Shown here piece after piece: positions 42,161 to 46,569 of a stretch of DNA of 46,569 bases. The DNA comes from Helicobacter sp. (GTDB taxonomy: Bacteria; Campylobacterota; Campylobacteria; Campylobacterales; Helicobacteraceae). The stretch spans positions 245-46,813 of the forward strand of contig NZ_JAFLSB010000010.1 of NCBI RefSeq assembly GCF_022511165.1, in the 5' to 3' direction. Positions within the stretch are counted from its first letter, which is position 1. Every line of letters starts with the position of its first letter. Under the pieces are notes generated by a model. It did not search any database and was not told the origin of the DNA. It was given only the letters and a program-made list of their open reading frames with translations. A program made the position numbers and the translations under genes.

Positions 42161-43624
42161 ATGCAAGAGCCTATCATTATGATTGAAAAAGTCGTCCTTT
42201 CATCGATTTTTTTCTCCCCTGAAAAATTCGAAGAAATCGCCGCCCAGCTCAAGGCTGATGATTTTCTCCACTCCTCTCATAAACATATTTTTGAGATGTG
42301 TCTTTTTCTCCAAAAAAGTAATCTCCCTATTGATAGCGAGATTCTTTTAAGCAAAATGCCTTCAAATAAGAAAATTACACAAGAAGAGCTACTTGAGATT
42401 CTTGCTATTAATCCTATTGCAAATATTGAAGCTTATATCAATGAAATCAAAGAAGCAAGTATCAAGCGTGAATTACAGCATTTAGCAAATTTTTTACGCG
42501 AAAAATCACTTGATAATAATCAAAATGTAGCGGAGATTATTGATGAAGTTGAACGTAGGCTCAATGATGTAGCGCTAGATAAGGCACAAAATAATGTGTA
42601 TGATGCTCAAGCAGTTGCAGGTGGCGTGATTGATTATCTCAAAGAGCTTAAAAATCGTGGTAATAATATCGTAGTAGGGCTTGATACAGGCTTTAGGGAG
42701 CTTAATCGCCTCACAACAGGATTCAACAAAGGTGATTTGATTGTTATTGGTGCGCGTCCTTCAATGGGTAAAACCACTTTTGTGCTTAATCTTGCGCAAC
42801 ATATTTTAGATACAAATAAAGGCGTAGTGATTTTTAGCCTTGAGATGCCTTATTTGCAGCTAGGTATGAGAATGTTAAGCGCAAAATCTTCCATTGCTCT
42901 GCAGAATCTACGCACAGCAAATCTTACCAATGACGAACTTAGCCGTTTAAGCCAAATAGCCGATAAAATGGCAAGTCAGCCACTTTATATTGTTGATGCT
43001 TCATCTTTAAGCATTGCGCAACTTAAGGGAGAGTTGCGCCGATTAAAAAGACAGCACCCTGAAATTAGTACAGCTGTTATTGATTATTTGCAGCTAATGA
43101 GTGGAGGTAGGGGTGAGCAGAATAAGCAAGTAGAAATTGCCGAAATTTCGCGTGGATTAAAAATGCTTGCTCGTGAGCTTGAAATGCCAATTATTGCTCT
43201 TTCACAGCTCAATCGTCTTTTAGAAAGTAGAGATGATAAGCGTCCTACGCTCTCTGATTTGCGTGATTCTGGCGCGATAGAGCAAGATGCTGATGTGATT
43301 TTGTTTTTGTATCGTGAAGATATTTATAAAAAGCGCGAGGATAAAGAGCGATATGCGAAATTAAAAAAAGAGGGAAAAGAAAAAGATTTTAAGCCCGAGC
43401 ATCAAGAGCGCGAGATTGAGCCTACAGAAATCATCATTGCTAAAAATCGTAACGGCGAAGTCAAAACTATTGAGATTCAGTTTAATAAACGTTTCACACG
43501 TTTTGAAGATAAGCCACGTGAAGCAGAATATGAAATGAGAGAGACAAGCATTGAGGGCGAGGCGTTTATGGAGGAAATAAATGCTCAATCCACTCCGCAA
43601 GTTGAAATGCCAAAAATCCTTTAA
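42161..43624 (+). CDS. dnaB: Replicative DNA helicase DnaB
   Basis: 487 residues from ATG 42161 behind AAGGAG; a GTG two codons earlier is unlikely. N-terminal domain, linker, then RecA-like motor: Walker A GARPSMGKTTFVLNLA near 198, H1a VVIFSLEMP, Walker B TAVIDYLQLMSG, LSQLNRLLESRDDKRPTLSDLRDSGAIEQDAD, and arginine finger region near the end (AKNRNGEV). Contains a charged insertion (KKREDKERYAKLKKEGKEKD) before the last strand, as in H. pylori DnaB. Unwinds DNA at the fork. Confidence 0.96.
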   Translation: MQEPIIMIEKVVLSSIFFSPEKFEEIAAQLKADDFLHSSHKHIFEMCLFLQKSNLPIDSEILLSKMPSNKKITQEELLEILAINPIANIEAYINEIKEASIKRELQHLANFLREKSLDNNQNVAEIIDEVERRLNDVALDKAQNNVYDAQAVAGGVIDYLKELKNRGNNIVVGLDTGFRELNRLTTGFNKGDLIVIGARPSMGKTTFVLNLAQHILDTNKGVVIFSLEMPYLQLGMRMLSAKSSIALQNLRTANLTNDELSRLSQIADKMASQPLYIVDASSLSIAQLKGELRRLKRQHPEISTAVIDYLQLMSGGRGEQNKQVEIAEISRGLKMLARELEMPIIALSQLNRLLESRDDKRPTLSDLRDSGAIEQDADVILFLYREDIYKKREDKERYAKLKKEGKEKDFKPEHQEREIEPTEIIIAKNRNGEVKTIEIQFNKRFTRFEDKPREAEYEMRETSIEGEAFMEEINAQSTPQVEMPKIL

Positions 43625-43626
43625 TT

Positions 43627-44946
43627 GTGCAAGATTCTATCAAAGCTCCCCACTCTCCCTTTGATATAGAACTTTTTAGTAATAAAAAACAATGGCTTAC
43701 TTTTTTATGTCTTTGTGTGAGTGTGTTTGTTTTGAATCTTTGGCAGGAATATCGCTCTTATATGCAATTTACTGCACCTCAAGGGGCGCAAGAGATATAT
43801 GCGCAAGTGATTGCTCAATATACAAAGCATAAAAATGGCAAAGATTATGAAGTGCTTAAGCTTAAAACAAAGCAGGGGGAGATATTTTACACAACAAGCA
43901 GGGAGGATATTAAAGATCTTTCTCATCGTTTTATTAGAATCTATGGTAAAAGACTAGATTGCTCTTTTGTGGCTTATTTACAACATTGCTTTTTTGTCTC
44001 CTATCGTATATCATTACTTGAAGAGCGTGATTATAGGGATTGGCTTAGGGAATGGATACAATCCCAACACGATGAGCCTTTGATTGCTTGGCTATACCAA
44101 ACGCTTTTTATGGCGGATTTTCTTCCAAAACAATGGCGCGATTTAAGCAATAAATTAGGTATTGCACATCTTATAGCTATTAGTGGTTTTCATTTGGGGA
44201 TTCTAAGCTTTGTTATTGGTGGGGCATTAAGTCTTGTGTATAGTATCTTTCATCAAAGACTAAGTTATCGTAATAAATATTTTGATGTGGGATTTTTTGT
44301 GCTCATAAGCCTTTTTGTTTATCTTTTAATCCTTGATTTCTCCCCCTCATTTTTGCGTGCATTTGTAATGGCAATATGTGGATTCTTGGTTGTATATAGC
44401 GGGATTAAGCTTGTAAGTTTTCGATTGCTTTTTGTCGTTGTATGCGTGTGTTTAGCACTTTTTCCTCGTCTTATTTTTAGTGTAGGTTTTGGACTTTCTG
44501 TGAGTGGAGTGTTTTTTATCTATCTTTTTGTGCGATATATGCACTTCAATCGTGGGCTATGGCATAAAGTAGTCTATGTGCCATTTGCATTTAATACGCT
44601 TATTTTCCTTGATATGATTCCGCTTGTGCATTGGTTTTTTCCTTATTTTACGCCACTATGTGTGATAAGTATCCCCCTTAGTTTGCTTTTTGTCTTCTTT
44701 TTTCCTGCTATGCTTGTGGCACATATTTTTGGATTTGGGGCTTTGTGTGATAGCTTTTTACAATGGGCTATGAATCTGCATATTGATGCTATCGAATTTT
44801 ATACGCCATTGTGGTTTCTCTGTCTTTTTGCTCTCTGTGCTATTGGGGCAATTTTTACAAAAAAGCTCTATTATGCCCTCCATTCTCTCGCGCTTTTATT
44901 TTTTAGCTTTATGGTTTATAAAAGTGTATGGGGAGTGAGTGTATAG
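43627..44946 (+). CDS. comEC: ComEC/Rec2 DNA uptake channel
   Basis: 439 residues from GTG 43627, two bases behind dnaB; no ribosome site is visible. An OB-like N-terminal part (about 45-120) then the competence domain with LAIAHLIAISGFHLGILS, SPSFLRAFVMAICGFLVV, LIFSVGFGLSVSGVFFIY, and eight or more helices. The C-terminal beta-lactamase domain of long ComEC is missing, as in H. pylori ComE3 of similar size. Moves DNA across the inner membrane in transformation. Its 3' end overlaps the convergent dehydrogenase gene by 31 bp. Confidence 0.9.
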   Translation: MQDSIKAPHSPFDIELFSNKKQWLTFLCLCVSVFVLNLWQEYRSYMQFTAPQGAQEIYAQVIAQYTKHKNGKDYEVLKLKTKQGEIFYTTSREDIKDLSHRFIRIYGKRLDCSFVAYLQHCFFVSYRISLLEERDYRDWLREWIQSQHDEPLIAWLYQTLFMADFLPKQWRDLSNKLGIAHLIAISGFHLGILSFVIGGALSLVYSIFHQRLSYRNKYFDVGFFVLISLFVYLLILDFSPSFLRAFVMAICGFLVVYSGIKLVSFRLLFVVVCVCLALFPRLIFSVGFGLSVSGVFFIYLFVRYMHFNRGLWHKVVYVPFAFNTLIFLDMIPLVHWFFPYFTPLCVISIPLSLLFVFFFPAMLVAHIFGFGALCDSFLQWAMNLHIDAIEFYTPLWFLCLFALCAIGAIFTKKLYYALHSLALLFFSFMVYKSVWGVSV

Positions 44947-46172
44947 TAGATGTGATTATCTTTGGCGAGATTTGTGCGCTTAAGATGTAAGAATTCATTA
45001 TGTGGTTTGGCAAGAAAAATCGCATCAAAATACTTTGTGGGTAGGGATTGAATGAGTGAAAAGTGATAGTGTTGCTCTACTTGCTTAGGATTAGCAAGTG
45101 GGTCATACACACTTACTTGCGCTCCAAAATCTTCAAGCTCTTTTTTGACGAGTGGCACTTTAGAATCGCGTATATCGGGGCAATTTTGCTTAAAGGTAAT
45201 TCCAAGAATCAAAATCTTGCTTCCAAGCACTTGTATATGGGCTTTTATCATTAGCTTAATGATTTTTTGTGCGATAAAATGCGGCATCGTATCATTAATG
45301 AGACGCCCAGAGCTAATAACTTGCGGGATATAGCCAATACTATTCATTTTATGCGTGAGATAGTAGGGATCAACGCTAATGCAATGTCCCCCCACCAAGC
45401 CGGGCGTGAAAGGCAAAAAGTTCCATTTTGTCTTTGCTGCCTCAAGTACCTCAAGTGTATCAATTTCTAAATAATCACAAATGATACACATTTCATTAAC
45501 AAAGGCAATATTAAGATCACGTTGGGCATTTTCGATGATTTTTGTCATTTCTGCTGTTTTGATTGAAGAGACACGATGCGTCCCGGCGGTAATAATAGAA
45601 GCATAAAGAGAATCTACCAAATCTCCCGCCTCATCTGTGCTGCCTGAAGTAATTTTGCAAATGCTGCTAAGGGTATGGGTGGTATCACTAGGATTAATGC
45701 GCTCTGGCGAGTAGCCTAGATAAAAATCCTCATTATAGCGCAAGTGTGAGGTGGCTTCAAGCTTGTCTTTGCATTCATTTTCGGTGCAAGTGGGATAGGT
45801 GGTGGATTCATAAATAACGATATTGCCTTTTTGTAGCACCTTGCCTACAAGCTCACTTGCATATAAGAGTGCGGAGAGATCTGGGACTTTATATTCATCA
45901 ATAGGTGTAGGCACGCAAATAATGTAAATATTTGCCTGTGCAATATCACAAAGCGCATTGCTTAAGCTACAGCTAGAGCGTAGAATCTCCTCTGCTTTTA
46001 CTTGCTGTGTCGTATCAATGCCTTTTTTAAGTGATTCTATACGAGTAGGATTTATATCAAAGCCAATAGTAGGGTAGTGTTTGCTTAATGCCATAAGTAA
46101 AGGCAATCCTACATAGCCTAAGCCAATCACGGCGATATGGGCGGATTCTAATGTGGGGAGTGGGGCTAACAT
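44916..46172 (-). CDS. tviB: UDP-N-acetylhexosamine 6-dehydrogenase (TviB/WbpO-like)
   Basis: 418 residues. NAD-binding VIGLGYVGLPLL near 15, VPTPIDEYKVPDLS, YESTTYPTCTE, YSPERINPSD, catalytic cysteine in GLVGGHCISVDPYYLTHK near 265, and ILGITFKQNCPDIRDSK. The pattern follows TviB/WbpO (UDP-GlcNAc or UDP-GalNAc to the uronic acid) more than UDP-glucose dehydrogenase. It lies one base behind a WbpD-like acetyltransferase on the same strand, so it probably starts the UDP-GlcNAc3NAcA-type pathway for O-chain or capsule sugars. Confidence 0.85.
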   Translation of the reverse strand: MLAPLPTLESAHIAVIGLGYVGLPLLMALSKHYPTIGFDINPTRIESLKKGIDTTQQVKAEEILRSSCSLSNALCDIAQANIYIICVPTPIDEYKVPDLSALLYASELVGKVLQKGNIVIYESTTYPTCTENECKDKLEATSHLRYNEDFYLGYSPERINPSDTTHTLSSICKITSGSTDEAGDLVDSLYASIITAGTHRVSSIKTAEMTKIIENAQRDLNIAFVNEMCIICDYLEIDTLEVLEAAKTKWNFLPFTPGLVGGHCISVDPYYLTHKMNSIGYIPQVISSGRLINDTMPHFIAQKIIKLMIKAHIQVLGSKILILGITFKQNCPDIRDSKVPLVKKELEDFGAQVSVYDPLANPKQVEQHYHFSLIQSLPTKYFDAIFLAKPHNEFLHLKRTNLAKDNHIYYTLTPHTLL

Positions 46173-46173
46173 A

Positions 46174-46569
46174 TCATATCTTTATAATTTTGTCATTATA
46201 GAGGCGATATGTGCTTTTATCATAACTATCGGTTGCAATCCCGTTAGAATCAAATTCCAAGCGATTACCCGCTTTATCTACCCAAGCAATGTGTTTAGCG
46301 GGATTGCCTACTACAAGGGCAAAGGCTGGAATATCGCACACCACGACACTTCCTGCCCCAATAAAAGCATATTCTCCTATGGTAACCCCACATACAATTG
46401 TGGCATTAGCCCCTACAGAACAGCCCTTTTTGAGCAAAGTTTTTTTGAATTCTTCTTTGCGATTAATAAAAGCGCGTGGATTGATGACATTAGTAAAAAC
46501 CATTGAGGGTCCTAAAAACACATCATCTTCGCATTCTACTCCCTCATAAATACTCACATTATTTTGCAC
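46174..46569 (-). CDS. wbpD: WbpD/WlbB-like UDP-GlcNAc3NA N-acetyltransferase, N-terminus cut by window edge
   Basis: C-terminal 131 residues of a hexapeptide-repeat enzyme; about 55-60 N-terminal residues lie outside. QNNVSIYEGVECEDDVFLGP, MVFTNVINPRAFI, KTLLKKGCSVGANATIVCGV, TIGEYAFIGAGSVV and VVGNPAKHIAWVDKAG follow P. aeruginosa WbpD closely. It acetylates the 3-amino group of UDP-2-acetamido-3-amino-glucuronate. Next gene is the 6-dehydrogenase of the same pathway. Confidence 0.88.
   Translation of the reverse strand: MQNNVSIYEGVECEDDVFLGPSMVFTNVINPRAFINRKEEFKKTLLKKGCSVGANATIVCGVTIGEYAFIGAGSVVVCDIPAFALVVGNPAKHIAWVDKAGNRLEFDSNGIATDSYDKSTYRLYNDKIIKI

Noticed and set aside
1..46569. CRISPR arrays, IS elements or prophage
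   Set aside because: No regularly spaced repeats, transposase or phage-type genes were seen on either strand.

Overview
The window looks like a chromosomal segment from an epsilonproteobacterium of the genus Helicobacter, most likely an enterohepatic species. DNA is AT-rich (roughly 36 % GC by eye). Extended -10 boxes of the TATAATGC kind recur, poly-G and poly-A tracts sit in or before surface-sugar genes, and several blocks keep the order known from H. pylori: hydABCDE; a carbonic anhydrase-kdsA-ribH-nusB-pyrF-panC block matching HP0001-HP0006; a two-component system-dnaB-comEC block matching HP1365-HP1361; and a moaC-mogA-moaE-moaD-ribA cluster. No rRNA, IS element, prophage or CRISPR array was seen.

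Layout. (1) 1-7241 is a surface-sugar island. Minus-strand genes for RmlA, RmlB, a hexapeptide acetyltransferase, a WxcM/FdtA-type 3,4-ketoisomerase (cut by the window edge) and a DegT-type aminotransferase together make up a plausible dTDP-3-acetamido-3,6-dideoxyhexose (Fuc3NAc or Qui3NAc) pathway. The acetyltransferase and the ketoisomerase carry runs of 12 and 11 G, so both are probably phase variable. A plus-strand pair, an MBOAT acyltransferase and an SGNH-like partner behind a 15-A promoter tract, lies inside this cassette and is bordered by gene remnants. (2) 7429-12399 holds two tandem CNNM/CBS proteins, a reverse-transsulfuration pair (MccA/MccB) and a SIMPL-type lipoprotein. (3) 12446-18426 is the uptake [NiFe]-hydrogenase operon hydABCDE. 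(4) 18629-22376 has a lipid A/surface phosphoethanolamine transferase, a thioredoxin with an unusual CNPC active site, and RmuC. (5) 22410-26750 is a molybdopterin cofactor operon headed by ribA. (6) 26926-28838 is catalase plus an overlapping ankyrin protein like the C. jejuni KatA-Cj1386 pair. (7) 29002-35956 has thiD, a DedA protein and the carbonic anhydrase/Kdo/riboflavin/pyrimidine/pantothenate block ending in a porin. (8) 36038-38594 is feoB and three tRNA genes (Pro, His, Arg). (9) 38793-44946 has a TSUP permease, a DUF1104 periplasmic protein, a CrdRS-like two-component system, dnaB and comEC. (10) 44916-46569 begins another sugar locus (UDP-HexNAc 6-dehydrogenase and WbpD-like N-acetyltransferase) that runs off the right edge.

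Taken together the genes describe a microaerophilic, H2-oxidising host-associated bacterium with variable surface glycans. The most interesting parts are the two poly-G genes, the interrupted dTDP-sugar cassette, and a few local oddities (CNPC thioredoxin, Fur-like palindrome before hydA, a very abundant GATTCT/AGAATC word). All functional names rest on remembered motifs and gene order; no database search was run.
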